Of a stretch of DNA of 20,396 nt, positions 7,495-15,131 are shown piece by piece. Below the pieces are notes generated by a model. It was not told where the DNA came from. It searched no databases and saw nothing but the letters and a program-made list of their open reading frames with translations. The stretch comes from Bacteroidales bacterium. Its GTDB lineage: Bacteria > Bacteroidota > Bacteroidia > Bacteroidales > B18-G4. The stretch is from positions 1 through 20,396 of the forward strand of contig JAGLYE010000003.1 in assembly GCA_023132505.1 (NCBI GenBank), given 5' to 3'. Positions within the stretch are counted from its first letter, which is position 1. Each line of letters begins with the position of its first letter. A program made the position numbers and the translations under genes.

Positions 7495-8292
7495 CTACAG
7501 GATCTTTTTTATCAGCCTCAGCTGATGGCTGTATTCTCCGGTATCCATATTAAAGATCCCTTGATGATCGACCTTATCTATACGGACATGGCCGGATGTA
7601 TGAATGATTCGGCCTTCGGGCAAAAGCATACCCACATGTGTGATCATTTCTTCCTCATCGTCAAAAAACAAGAGGTCGCCGGGCTTAGCGTCTGAGATAA
7701 AGCTGATTGTTTCGCCCTGTGTGGCTTGCTGGGCAGAATCCCGTAAAAGTTGCACCCCGGCAAGTTTGTACGTCATCTGGGTAAGTCCTGAGCAATCGAT
7801 GCCAAATGGCGACCGCCCGCCCCAGGCATAAGGAGTGTTCAGGTACATTACGCAGGTTTCTACGATTTTTTCACGCCCGCAGTCCTGGGGTATGGGTTCA
7901 GTGAGCCCATCAAAAAAGTATTCATATTCTCCTGCTGAGAAGGCCTGATCCCTCATACCATGGAATGAACTGCCGATAAGGATTGGGAAATATGTTTGAA
8001 TGCTTCTGTTTTCAATCAACTGCACCACTTCTGTACTTACACTGCACGGGAGTTCATGCAGGCGCCTGAACTCCTGTTCGCTGATCTGATAGCATGAGAC
8101 TTTTGGAATCCATCCTTCATAATTGTCATAGGTGATGCGGATGTGCAGCCACTCCTCAAAGCTTTCAATGATCGCATATAATTCACCGAACAAAAGCTGG
8201 GTACACATTTCTGCCCTGTGTGCAGGTTCCGAGCGCACCGGAAGCTGGCTGTAGTGACAAAATCCAAACGACATCAAGCCTTCATTGCTCAT
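7495..8292 (-). CDS. NlpC/P60 (C40) peptidoglycan endopeptidase with SH3 domains
   Basis: A cysteine peptidase expected to cut gamma-D-glutamyl-diamino-acid bonds in muropeptides. Residues about 1-130 contain bacterial SH3-like domains (YSQLPVRSEP and WLHIRITYDNYEGWI motifs), which commonly restrict substrate access in YkfC-like enzymes. The catalytic domain is about 140-265, with C167 in GIDCSGL, H219 in ITHVGM and a third polar residue H231 in IIHTSG. The preceding PYAWGGRSPFG motif is typical. There is no signal peptide or lipobox from the ATG at 8292 (alternative Met7 at 8274), which suggests a cytoplasmic role in recycling muropeptides, as for YkfC or Bacteroides dipeptidyl-peptidase VI. 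It is divergent from the PgpH-like gene and convergent with the lipoprotein gene. Confidence 0.9.
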   Translation of the reverse strand: MSNEGLMSFGFCHYSQLPVRSEPAHRAEMCTQLLFGELYAIIESFEEWLHIRITYDNYEGWIPKVSCYQISEQEFRRLHELPCSVSTEVVQLIENRSIQTYFPILIGSSFHGMRDQAFSAGEYEYFFDGLTEPIPQDCGREKIVETCVMYLNTPYAWGGRSPFGIDCSGLTQMTYKLAGVQLLRDSAQQATQGETISFISDAKPGDLLFFDDEEEMITHVGMLLPEGRIIHTSGHVRIDKVDHQGIFNMDTGEYSHQLRLIKKIL

Positions 8293-8391
8293 GACTTATA
8301 CAATAAATGATGGAAGCTTCGCAACCAATCAGATTTATAATTGTTTATAAAACGAATATATGACATTTATACATATTATCTGTATTAAATG

Positions 8392-8419
8392 TTGAAAAGG
8401 TGAAAATTTCATATTTTCG
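8392..8419 (+). promoter_or_regulatory. Possible promoter of the HD phosphohydrolase gene
   Basis: TTG at 8392-8394 and TATTTTCG at 8412-8419 are 17 bp apart. TTCG is a variant of the TTTG ending of the -7 box. The start codon follows 17 bases later. Confidence 0.35.
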
Positions 8420-8436
8420 CAGCAGATTAGATCGCG

Positions 8437-10518
8437 ATGAAAAAGTTTTTTCTGTTCATAAGAAACCAATATCAGCATATTTTTAAGGGCTTCCTGTTTA
8501 TATTGGCGATAGCCATACTGGTATGGATATTCCCGAAAGAAGGAAAGTTTAAGTACGAATTCTCGCAGGGGAAACCCTGGCTGCATGAAGATATGTATGC
8601 TCCTTTCGATTTTGCCATTGATAAATCAGCAGAAGATATTGCTGCTGAAAAGGATGAGGCCATACTTGGCCTGCCGTTTTATTTTCGGTATGTAAGCACC
8701 GACAGTCTTCTGACCACTGTGCAATTGGAACCGGAATTCATCAGGCTCTGGGAGGTGTCAGTGCAGGATTCACTCGATAATGCCGGCTACCGGCAACATA
8801 ATCTGGAGGTATTTTTGCGCATACACAACGAGCTGGCCGAGCGTGGGATCCTTGTCATGGTACCGGAAATTGAGAACCTGACCCCTGAATATCCAATTAT
8901 CATTGTGAGGGATAACATAGCCGAAGAATACGATTTTGAAGACTTACTTACACTCAATAAGGCTTATGGCCTTATACAGCAGCAGCTGGCATTGAAGAAT
9001 GATGTTGAAAGAGAATTACTTGCAAGCCTCATTGTTCGATTTTTGCCACAGAACATGGTATATGATGCCGAAAAAACAGCCATGGAGCGCGATGCGGTTA
9101 TTGCTGCCATTTCTCCAACCTTTGGCTTGGTTCAGGACGGTGAACGAATTATCTCAAAAGGAGAAGTAGTAAATGATGCTCGTTTTATAGTGCTCAACTC
9201 TTTAAAATCCAATTATGAAGAAAACCTTGGCGGTTCCGAAACTTTTTATGCAATCCTGCTGGGACAGGTGTTGATTATTGCCATTGCCATCACCGTTTTA
9301 TTGTTATTTTTTATTTATTTCAGGAGAGATATCCTGATCGATAACCGGAATATCGTGTTGATCTTGCTGGTGATCATCCTGATCACCTTGCTTACCAGCC
9401 TGACGGTAAGTTTCAGCCCGGCATTTTTATACATTGTCCCTGTTTGCCTGGTCCCTATTGTCATCAGTGCCTTTTTCGATACCCGCATGGCTCTGTATGT
9501 ATATCTGATCACAATCATTATACTTGGTTTTCTGGTACCCAACAGCTTTGAATTTGTCTTTCTGCAGCTAATGGCCGGCACCATAGCCATTATGAATGTT
9601 GCCAATCTGCAACGCCGTGGACAGTTTTTTATCACCTCTGTATGGATTTTTGCTACTTATTCAGTACTCTATGTTGGACTGACACTCATCCAGTATGGGA
9701 CTATATGGGAGATCGACCCGCTTATGTTTGCCATGTTTGGGGGCAGTGCAGTACTCACCCTCTTCTCTTATCCATTGATATATATCTTCGAAAAAATATT
9801 TGGCTTTATCACTGACGTAACCCTTGTGGAGCTTTCCAATACCAATAACAAACTTTTACGGGAACTCTCCCTGAAAGCGCCGGGGACTTTTCAGCATTCC
9901 CTGCAGGTGGCTAACCTTGCCGAGGATGCCATCTATGAAATTGGAGGCAATGCCCTGATGGTGCGGACAGGGGCCATGTATCATGACATTGGGAAGATGG
10001 ATATGCCCATGTATTTTGTAGAGAACCAGTCTACTGGTGTGAATCCTCATGATGATCTTACCAACGAGGAAAGTGCAAGGATCATCATCAGTCATGTGAT
10101 CAAAGGGGTTGAAAAAGCCAAGAGGCATAAGTTGCCTGAACAGATCATCGACTTTATCCGTACCCACCACGGGACCCGGAAAGTGGAATACTTTTATACC
10201 TTATATAAAAAAGAAACCCCGGAGGATGAAGTAGATAAAAGCGAATTTACCTATCCCGGCCCCATACCCTTTTCACGGGAAACAGCAGTGGTAATGATGG
10301 CAGATTCGGTTGAAGCGGCGTCACGCAGCCTGAAAGAACACAAACCTCAAAATATCAATGAACTGGTTGAGAATATAATCAACCGTCAGGTGGATACCAA
10401 CCAGTTTATCAATGCTGATATCACTTTCAAGGACATTACACGTATCAAGAAGATTTTCAAGAAAAAGCTAATGACCATTTATCACGTCAGGATAGAATAC
10501 CCGGAAATGAGTGCCTAG
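8437..10518 (+). CDS. pgpH: 7TM-HD phosphohydrolase, PgpH-like c-di-AMP phosphodiesterase
   Basis: The 693-residue product has the full PgpH architecture: one N-terminal membrane helix (about 17-33), a large extracytoplasmic 7TMR-HDED domain (about 35-265), a seven-helix membrane bundle (about 270-470), and a cytosolic HD domain (about 480-690). Metal-binding residues are present: H487 in TFQHSLQVA, HD at 516-517 in MYHDIGK, and later histidines in IISHVI and THHGT. A further D lies in MMADSVEAA. Family members such as Listeria PgpH hydrolyse the second messenger c-di-AMP, which controls osmolyte transport and wall homeostasis. ATG at 8437 begins MKKFF. The stop codon lies three bases from the stop of the convergent wbqC-like gene, with no terminator between them. 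The symbol is by family resemblance. Confidence 0.9.
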   Translation: MKKFFLFIRNQYQHIFKGFLFILAIAILVWIFPKEGKFKYEFSQGKPWLHEDMYAPFDFAIDKSAEDIAAEKDEAILGLPFYFRYVSTDSLLTTVQLEPEFIRLWEVSVQDSLDNAGYRQHNLEVFLRIHNELAERGILVMVPEIENLTPEYPIIIVRDNIAEEYDFEDLLTLNKAYGLIQQQLALKNDVERELLASLIVRFLPQNMVYDAEKTAMERDAVIAAISPTFGLVQDGERIISKGEVVNDARFIVLNSLKSNYEENLGGSETFYAILLGQVLIIAIAITVLLLFFIYFRRDILIDNRNIVLILLVIILITLLTSLTVSFSPAFLYIVPVCLVPIVISAFFDTRMALYVYLITIIILGFLVPNSFEFVFLQLMAGTIAIMNVANLQRRGQFFITSVWIFATYSVLYVGLTLIQYGTIWEIDPLMFAMFGGSAVLTLFSYPLIYIFEKIFGFITDVTLVELSNTNNKLLRELSLKAPGTFQHSLQVANLAEDAIYEIGGNALMVRTGAMYHDIGKMDMPMYFVENQSTGVNPHDDLTNEESARIIISHVIKGVEKAKRHKLPEQIIDFIRTHHGTRKVEYFYTLYKKETPEDEVDKSEFTYPGPIPFSRETAVVMMADSVEAASRSLKEHKPQNINELVENIINRQVDTNQFINADITFKDITRIKKIFKKKLMTIYHVRIEYPEMSA

Positions 10519-10536
10519 TGCCTATTTACTATTCAA
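10509..10536. repeat. Short heptad run over two stop codons
   Basis: Four 7-mers in register read GAGTGCC, TAGTGCC, TATTTAC, TATTCAA. They include the last codons and stop of the HD gene and the stop and last codons of the convergent wbqC-like gene. Copies one and two differ at one base. Confidence 0.35.
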
Positions 10537-11148
10537 GGCGCTTATCGCAGCCGGTCCTTCATTAAACAGCAGATCAATCACACTAAGATCAGGCACAAAT
10601 CCATACCGTTCTTCAAATACCTGATGATAAGGGGTAAATTGTGTAATGTCAACGGCATGCTTTGGTGAAAAGGTGGTTCGCTGGTCAGATATTTCAGATG
10701 GGTGCCGAAGGAATTCCTCTGTGAACTCAATATCGACAGATATTTTCAGAAGACTGAACAAGGTATTTGTGATCTCCATATTAAGATCAAGGAGAAAGCG
10801 ATACTCTTTTTTAAAGTACTTGTCAAGTTTATCCTTGTAATAGAGATAAAATGGGGAATTACTGTAAGCTGCATCAATGCTGCGCCAATGCAGTCGTTGC
10901 CAGGGTTCATCGTAGACGATCTCAATGTCGCGTATTTTAGTGTGCCTGCCATCAATTTTATTAACAGGGATACTTAATGCCTGTATCCCATTGGCAGTGA
11001 TGATCCTGCAGCGGTTTCGGTATGTTTGTTTCGGATAGGTCTCGAATGCTTCAATACGGACCTTGCCGGCCGTTAATGCTGCCTTCATCCAGGAAATAGG
11101 AGGGAGATAAGCGCTTGAAAGTAGTACTGCTGAGTGTTGGCTTTCCAT
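10522..11148 (-). CDS. WbqC-family protein
   Basis: A 208-residue cytosolic protein of the WbqC family (Pfam WbqC). The family is named from an O-antigen gene cluster and its biochemical role is not settled. Recognisable blocks are SSAYLPPISW near the N-terminus, the TYRNRCRI segment, W-x-x-x-H-WRSIDAAYSNSPFYLYY in the middle, and the C-terminal PYHQVFEERYGF, PDLSVIDLLFNEG. I chose ATG 11148 because the upstream in-frame extension runs through the thioredoxin terminator and the -7 element at 11155-11162. That element stands six bases before the ATG, so the mRNA is probably leaderless. Its stop is three bases from that of the HD phosphohydrolase. No polysaccharide genes are nearby, so an O-antigen role gets no support here. 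Confidence 0.85.
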   Translation of the reverse strand: MESQHSAVLLSSAYLPPISWMKAALTAGKVRIEAFETYPKQTYRNRCRIITANGIQALSIPVNKIDGRHTKIRDIEIVYDEPWQRLHWRSIDAAYSNSPFYLYYKDKLDKYFKKEYRFLLDLNMEITNTLFSLLKISVDIEFTEEFLRHPSEISDQRTTFSPKHAVDITQFTPYHQVFEERYGFVPDLSVIDLLFNEGPAAISALNSK

Positions 11149-11154
11149 CTTTGG

Positions 11155-11162
11155 CAAAAATA
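11155..11162 (-). promoter_or_regulatory. -7 element for wbqC-family gene
   Basis: TATTTTTG on the minus strand fits TAnnTTTG. It directly continues the T-run of the thioredoxin-operon terminator and leaves six bases before the ATG. Confidence 0.5.
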
Positions 11163-11196
11163 AAAAAAGAGACCGAATATCTCGACCTCTTTTTTT
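11162..11196 (-). terminator. Terminator of the thioredoxin operon
   Basis: A-run and T-run flank a hairpin with arms at 11168-11176 and 11182-11190. The stem is 4 bp, a 2x2 internal mismatch, then 3 bp, with a five-base loop. Flanking A-T pairs can lengthen the stem. It lies about 57 bp after the stop of the cytosolic thioredoxin gene. Confidence 0.65.
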
Positions 11197-11200
11197 TATT

Positions 11201-11249
11201 ATCAAGTACAAAGTATTAAGTACTGTGAAAGTTTTCGATTTTCGATATT
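11201..11249 (+). repeat. Decayed heptad repeat downstream of the thioredoxin operon
   Basis: Read in 7-base steps: ATCAAGT, ACAAAGT, ATTAAGT, ACTGTGA, AAGTTTT, CGATTTT, CGATATT. The first three share AAGTA junctions and convert to GTACAAA and GTATTAA, variants of the GTATYRA unit. The later units keep period but little sequence. It sits between the terminator hairpin and the stop codon of the thioredoxin gene. Confidence 0.45.
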
Positions 11250-11252
11250 CTG

Positions 11253-11618
11253 TTAAGCATCTTTCTTTTCGCCAATCAGGACGTCATTGATCACTTCTTT
11301 GAAAGTTTCCTTTGGCAGGGCCCCCTGCGCCATTTGTGGCTGCCCGTCTTTGGGGCAGAAGAGGATTGAAGGTATGCTTCGGATACCAAAGGCACCGGCA
11401 AGTTCGCGTTCAACTTCGGTATCGATCTTGTAAATGTTGATCTTTCCCTTATACTCTACTGACAGCTCTTCCAGGACAGGTGCCACCATTTTACAAGGCT
11501 GACACCAGTCTGCATAGAAGTCGATCAGACATGGCAGTTCGCCCTCATATTTCCACTCCTTGTTCTTCTCGAAATTAAATACCTTTTCGAGGAAGGTTTC
11601 TTTTGTTAAATGTTCCAT
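11253..11618 (-). CDS. Thioredoxin-fold protein, cytosolic member of a pair
   Basis: A 121-residue thioredoxin with the redox motif WCQPC (C39 and C42), the conserved DFYADW strand before it and the cis-proline P83 in RSIPS. There is no signal peptide, so it should act in the cytosol as a dithiol reductant. It closely resembles its upstream neighbour along its whole length (TKETF..., IYKIDTEVEREL, FGIRSIP, GQPQMA-GALPKETFK), so the two arose by duplication. Its ATG lies 14 bases after the neighbour's stop and is preceded by AAAGGA at 11626-11631, one of the few Shine-Dalgarno-like sites in the window. This indicates translation from a shared mRNA. A terminator follows at 11162-11196. Confidence 0.93.
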   Translation of the reverse strand: MEHLTKETFLEKVFNFEKNKEWKYEGELPCLIDFYADWCQPCKMVAPVLEELSVEYKGKINIYKIDTEVERELAGAFGIRSIPSILFCPKDGQPQMAQGALPKETFKEVINDVLIGEKKDA

Positions 11619-11632
11619 TAGTTTATCCTTTA

Positions 11633-12151
11633 TTAATTATTTGCGTTGTTTAGACTATCAGCGGGAGATTTCAGAAGAAATTCATCAATCGCGTTTTTAA
11701 ATGTTTCTTTCGGTAGTGCACCTGTTGCCATCTGAGGCTGACCTTCCATTGGTATGAAGAGCACCGCCGGGATACTCCTGATCCCAAATATGGATGCAAG
11801 CTCACGCTCAACCTGGGTATCTACTTTATAAATATAGATTTGCCCTTTGTACTCTTCTGCCAGTTCATCCATGATGGGAGCAATAAGCTTACAGGGCTTG
11901 CACCAGTCAGCATAGAAGTCGATAATGGCCGGTTTGTCGCCAAGATAGATCCATTCTTCCTTGTTGACTACAAAATCCATCACCCGTTCTATGAACATCT
12001 CTTTGTTCATGTGAATAGTCTTACCTTCATCTATCGCGTGCTTTTCAGTTTCCGGGCTTTGTTCATTTTGTGCTTTGGTTTCAGTAGAATTACTGCAACT
12101 CATTGCCACTATAGCTGTAAAGAGTAATAAAATTGTTCTGAAGTTCTTCAT
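11633..12151 (-). CDS. Thioredoxin-fold lipoprotein, envelope member of a pair
   Basis: The 172-residue product has a lipoprotein signal (hydrophobic core and lipobox AMSC, lipidated Cys19), a polar linker rich in Glu, Gln and Thr (about 20-47), and a thioredoxin domain (about 48-165) with WCKPC (C84, C87) and cis-Pro P128. It should be anchored in the outer or inner membrane and act on periplasmic disulfides. As a lone membrane-anchored thioredoxin it needs an electron source such as a DsbD/CcdA-type protein, which is not in the window. It is the first gene of a two-gene operon with the cytosolic paralogue. A -7 element is at 12179-12186. Confidence 0.93.
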   Translation of the reverse strand: MKNFRTILLLFTAIVAMSCSNSTETKAQNEQSPETEKHAIDEGKTIHMNKEMFIERVMDFVVNKEEWIYLGDKPAIIDFYADWCKPCKLIAPIMDELAEEYKGQIYIYKVDTQVERELASIFGIRSIPAVLFIPMEGQPQMATGALPKETFKNAIDEFLLKSPADSLNNANN

Positions 12152-12178
12152 GATATATTTATATATTTAAATAGTTTG

Positions 12179-12186
12179 CAAATGTA
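12179..12186 (-). promoter_or_regulatory. -7 element for the thioredoxin operon
   Basis: TACATTTG on the minus strand, 27 bases before the ATG at 12151. No -33 box is recognisable. Confidence 0.5.
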
Positions 12187-12222
12187 TGAATTTAAATTGA
12201 ATCGCTATAATATCACTTTTGC

Positions 12223-12230
12223 TATCTTTG
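12223..12230 (+). promoter_or_regulatory. -7 element for the zinc-ribbon gene
   Basis: TATCTTTG is a perfect TAnnTTTG. A TTG at 12197-12199 is 23 bp upstream, slightly too far for a standard -33 box. The element lies inside the longest open frame, which shows that translation must start downstream, at ATG 12270. Confidence 0.6.
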
Positions 12231-12269
12231 TCAAAAATTGTTCCAAAAAGAAAGGATGTCAGGTTTCTG

Positions 12270-12665
12270 ATGAAAAAGCTGTTTTCAAATATCAATCCGA
12301 AGCGCTTCCAACATGATTATGAAACGGAAGAGCAGTGCCTCGCATATCTGTCTGATGTGAAGTGGAAAAAAGGCTATACTTGTCGTAAATGCGGCAATAC
12401 CAACTATTGCAGTGGCAAGAAACCATATTCCAGAAGATGTACCCGCTGCAAAAGCGAGGAGTCGGCCACGGCACATACAGCCTTTCATAGTTGCAAATTT
12501 CCCTTGCCATCTGCATTTCAATTGATGTACCAGGTATGTAAAAACCCTGACATCTCGTCCTATGAGCTGTCGCGTTTACTTAAGACCAGACAGATGACAT
12601 GCTGGAAGTTTAAGAAGAAACTGACAGAGTGTTTGGAGAATAATAAGAGCCTGTTAATAGATTAA
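12270..12665 (+). CDS. Stand-alone IS1595-type transposase zinc-ribbon protein
   Basis: The 131-residue protein matches the N-terminal region of IS1595-family transposases: EEQCLAYLSDVKWKKGYTCRKCG, then a zinc ribbon with C38/C41 and C57/C60, and the helical part that follows (SAFQLMYQV...SSYELSRLL...CWKFKKKL). In a full transposase the DDE (or DDN/DDD) catalytic domain would follow; here a stop codon arrives just where it should begin, and a tandem repeat starts 15 bp later. The gene keeps an intact frame, its own -7 element and no internal stop, so it may be a functioning DNA-binding protein and not simply debris. The alternative is the decayed left end of an insertion sequence; no terminal inverted repeats or target duplication were found. 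The start at ATG 12270 is set by the promoter position. Confidence 0.8.
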   Translation: MKKLFSNINPKRFQHDYETEEQCLAYLSDVKWKKGYTCRKCGNTNYCSGKKPYSRRCTRCKSEESATAHTAFHSCKFPLPSAFQLMYQVCKNPDISSYELSRLLKTRQMTCWKFKKKLTECLENNKSLLID

Positions 12666-12680
12666 TTGTCCTGTTTCAAG

Positions 12681-12848
12681 AGTATCAAGTATCAAGTATC
12701 GAGTATCAAGTATCGAGTATCAAGTATCAAGTATCAAGTATCAAGTATCAAGTATCGAGTATCGAGTATCGAGTATCAAGTATCAAGTATCAAGTATCAA
12801 GTATCGAGTATCAAGTATCAAGTATCAAGTATCAAGCATCAAGCATCA
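12681..12848 (+). repeat. 24-copy heptad tandem repeat
   Basis: Twenty-four exact 7-bp units without a single slip. Sixteen are AGTATCA, six are AGTATCG (units 3, 5, 11, 12, 13, 18) and the last two are AGCATCA. It fills the space between the stop of the zinc-ribbon gene (12665) and the stop of the convergent C10 protease gene (12862). The unit length is not a multiple of three, and all three forward frames are open because each translates the same heptapeptide cycle, so the long open frame here is not evidence of a gene. Confidence 0.97.
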
Positions 12849-12861
12849 ATACCCCGACTCC

Positions 12862-14973
12862 TTATTCTAAAACTAGTTTTCTGTACGCCCTTTCACCCCC
12901 CCTCTCCATCTCCAACAGGTATATCCCTGCTTTCAGTCCTGAAACATCAATACGTAAGGAGTTGTTGCCTGCTTTCTCATTAAAATCTTTTTTAAGAACT
13001 ACAAATCCTGTCATGTTGGTGATGCTTATGCGTACTTCACCGTTTTTGTCTGCCATCCATGACAAATTGACGCGATCACCGGCAGGATTCGGGAATATCA
13101 GGAGGCTGTTTTTGACCAGGTTTTCTTCAAGCTTCACAAGATCGGTTTCATAATATGCTTCCCATCCCGGAGCGGTGATGGTGTAATTGGTTGAAAATGT
13201 CACAAACATCCTTCCCGAGGGCGATGTGACGGGATCTGGCGTGATATCGCCCCCGAATTCGGCCAGCAATTCCTGTGTTTCCAGGTCGAAGACTTTTACA
13301 ATATCATAGGTTTCTTCAGTATTGAATGAGGTGAAGTAGATGGTCAGCTCACTTGCTCCCGGTGGGTCGAGCATCCACATGCAGGTAGTGCTGTTGTGGT
13401 AATCCCTGGGGCCGCTGCCATCTGCAAAGTAAGCCGATTGCTCAGTAAAGTTTGTCATCCCGCTGCAGTAAACAGCTATTTCAGATGTATAGCTGAGGAG
13501 CCAGCCGGGAGCTGTTCCGCTACCATCCGACTGATATGTGATCAGCATCTTGTCTCCGGTGGAAGTAATATCTGCAGGGATCGCACTACCTTCATAGCTG
13601 CCCAGCACGGGAGCAGCTATTGTTTCTCCATCATATACGGTAACTACATCCCCGGTCTCGGTAAAGAAATTCAGGAACTCCAGGGTGATGCCCTCTACTG
13701 AATCCTCCGGGGCAATGAGCCAGCTGCAGTCGGTATTCGTAAGATAATCATATACCGGCCCACTGCCGTCATCAATAGTGCCATCAGTTGAACCCAGGGC
13801 TTTCGCCCCCTGACAGTAATATGGATAGCTGTATGCGTTGGTGTCGGGGAATGCGTTGATGATCAGCTCTTGAGCCAGGTTGAAGTTAGATCCACCCGGT
13901 GTTAAATTGTCGGTGTAAAAATATCCGTCGTAAGATCCGCCCCAGCCCCAGTTAAAATGGTAATAATCCCCGTCCTGGTAGCCGTCACAGACGAAGGCAT
14001 GCCCGTTTATATTTGGTACCGACCATCCTGCATAATACATAGGGATATCCCGGTCGAGGTGACTGACAAGCAGGCTGTCCCAGTCCATACTAGTACTGTC
14101 GCGATAAACGTACACTGTTTCAGGAGAATATTTAAAGAATGTACGCAGGGCATATGCTGCTTTATGGTTATACATCCCTGAACCGTTAGGTCCATACACC
14201 ATATCGCAGGCAATGCCCAGGTGGTAGAGCAAGAGGGCAATTGCAAGGTTGCTTTTGTTCAGGCTGGTTGCCATTTTATCCCATTCATAGGTGGTATTGC
14301 CAAAGTTTGCTGTAAGGGTGCCATATGGCGGACAGTCATAAGAATAATACCCGGTACCGGTTTCCGGCCAGCGGAAGTAGTTGACAAGCTGCCCAAGTGC
14401 TGTAGCAACACATCCTGCATAACAATGACCGCCGGGACCTGCCGGATCGGCAGGGCACATTTCATTATAGAATTGGCCCTGGTTCCACTGGGTGGTAAGC
14501 ATAGGTTCAACCGCTTTTTCATTCTTAAGCGGTTTAAGTAGTCCTGGGGTATTTGTCAAAAGGTGTTCCCACATTCCTGATATCTCCTCTGTGGCAACAA
14601 TCTGATAGCCTACAGCCTCTTTAATCTGCAACTTGTATTGTTCCAGTAATGCCGCAAATTGAGGTGGCAGGTCACTATCTGTATATTTTCCCAACAGGGA
14701 ATAACCCGGAACGGGCATCACATTATCGAATGCCGAAACCAGTACAAAGCCTCCATCTGAGATATTAACAGCATACATGAGGATCTTGCCATTTAGTTCC
14801 AATTTGTATGTTTCAGATACTTTGATCTGGCCGTATGCAGTAGGTTCGTACTGTTGAATTCGTTCGAAGAAGAAATTTGTAGCGATCTTTTTGGCAGTTG
14901 ATTTATCAATCTCACCACCCATCAGGAAAGAGGTGATACATGCAAACAGTAACAGGGATGGAAGCTTTTTCAT
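12862..14973 (-). CDS. C10 (streptopain-like) cysteine protease with CUB-like and T9SS domains
   Basis: A 703-residue secreted protease. Order: signal peptide (about 1-19); SpeB-type propeptide (about 22-150, with the GFVLVSAFDN and PVPGYS motifs) that keeps the zymogen inactive; catalytic domain (about 155-378) with the WNQ motif at 163-165, catalytic C188 in GCVATALGQ, H325 in GHAFVCDGY and N341-W342 in HFNWGWGG; two CUB-like beta-sandwich domains (about 388-500 and 503-612), each with DGSG and C-W motifs; and a C-terminal T9SS type A sorting domain (about 622-703, beginning FPNPAGDRV and ending in LVLE). It should cross the inner membrane by Sec and the outer membrane by T9SS. A -7 element is at 15010-15017. 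A tandem paralogue lies upstream but a terminator separates them. Confidence 0.93.
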   Translation of the reverse strand: MKKLPSLLLFACITSFLMGGEIDKSTAKKIATNFFFERIQQYEPTAYGQIKVSETYKLELNGKILMYAVNISDGGFVLVSAFDNVMPVPGYSLLGKYTDSDLPPQFAALLEQYKLQIKEAVGYQIVATEEISGMWEHLLTNTPGLLKPLKNEKAVEPMLTTQWNQGQFYNEMCPADPAGPGGHCYAGCVATALGQLVNYFRWPETGTGYYSYDCPPYGTLTANFGNTTYEWDKMATSLNKSNLAIALLLYHLGIACDMVYGPNGSGMYNHKAAYALRTFFKYSPETVYVYRDSTSMDWDSLLVSHLDRDIPMYYAGWSVPNINGHAFVCDGYQDGDYYHFNWGWGGSYDGYFYTDNLTPGGSNFNLAQELIINAFPDTNAYSYPYYCQGAKALGSTDGTIDDGSGPVYDYLTNTDCSWLIAPEDSVEGITLEFLNFFTETGDVVTVYDGETIAAPVLGSYEGSAIPADITSTGDKMLITYQSDGSGTAPGWLLSYTSEIAVYCSGMTNFTEQSAYFADGSGPRDYHNSTTCMWMLDPPGASELTIYFTSFNTEETYDIVKVFDLETQELLAEFGGDITPDPVTSPSGRMFVTFSTNYTITAPGWEAYYETDLVKLEENLVKNSLLIFPNPAGDRVNLSWMADKNGEVRISITNMTGFVVLKKDFNEKAGNNSLRIDVSGLKAGIYLLEMERGGERAYRKLVLE

Positions 14974-15009
14974 TGCATAGATTTTAGGGTGTTATGACAC
15001 TTAGTAATT

Positions 15010-15017
15010 CAAAAATA
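15010..15017 (-). promoter_or_regulatory. -7 element for the downstream C10 protease
   Basis: TATTTTTG on the minus strand, 36 bases before the ATG at 14973. Together with the terminator at 15073-15110 it makes this gene a separate transcription unit. Confidence 0.45.
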
Positions 15018-15072
15018 CTAAAATTTGTGTTGGTAATAAAATAACACCGTAAGGGTTAAGGGCTTAGGTGCA

Positions 15073-15110
15073 TAAAAAAAAGAGAACGCAAATTGCTGCA
15101 TTCTCTTTTT
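15073..15110 (-). terminator. Terminator of the upstream C10 protease
   Basis: Ten-base arms at 15081-15090 and 15097-15106 pair with a single mismatch around a six-base loop. Runs of A and T flank it, so it may work in both directions. It begins 21 bp after the stop of the 15132-17237 gene. Confidence 0.88.
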
Positions 15111-15131
15111 CCATGATTGTATTTTCAGAAG

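Noticed and set aside
11149..11211. Extended start of the wbqC-family gene
   Set aside because: The extension passes through a terminator hairpin and the -7 element; the conserved family start is at ATG 11148.
12219..12269. N-terminal extension of the zinc-ribbon gene from TTG
   Set aside because: The perfect -7 element at 12223-12230 lies inside it, so the mRNA would start after this codon.
12152..12680. Complete IS1595 insertion sequence
   Set aside because: No catalytic domain, terminal inverted repeats or target duplication could be found around the zinc-ribbon gene.
12681..12848. Possible CRISPR array
   Set aside because: Units are 7 bp, contiguous and lack spacers.
12666..12983. Open frame of 105 codons over the 24-copy array (repeats SIKYQVS)
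   Set aside because: All three forward frames of the 7-bp unit are open and give the same heptapeptide cycle, so the frame is an artefact of the repeat; it then runs antisense into the C10 gene.
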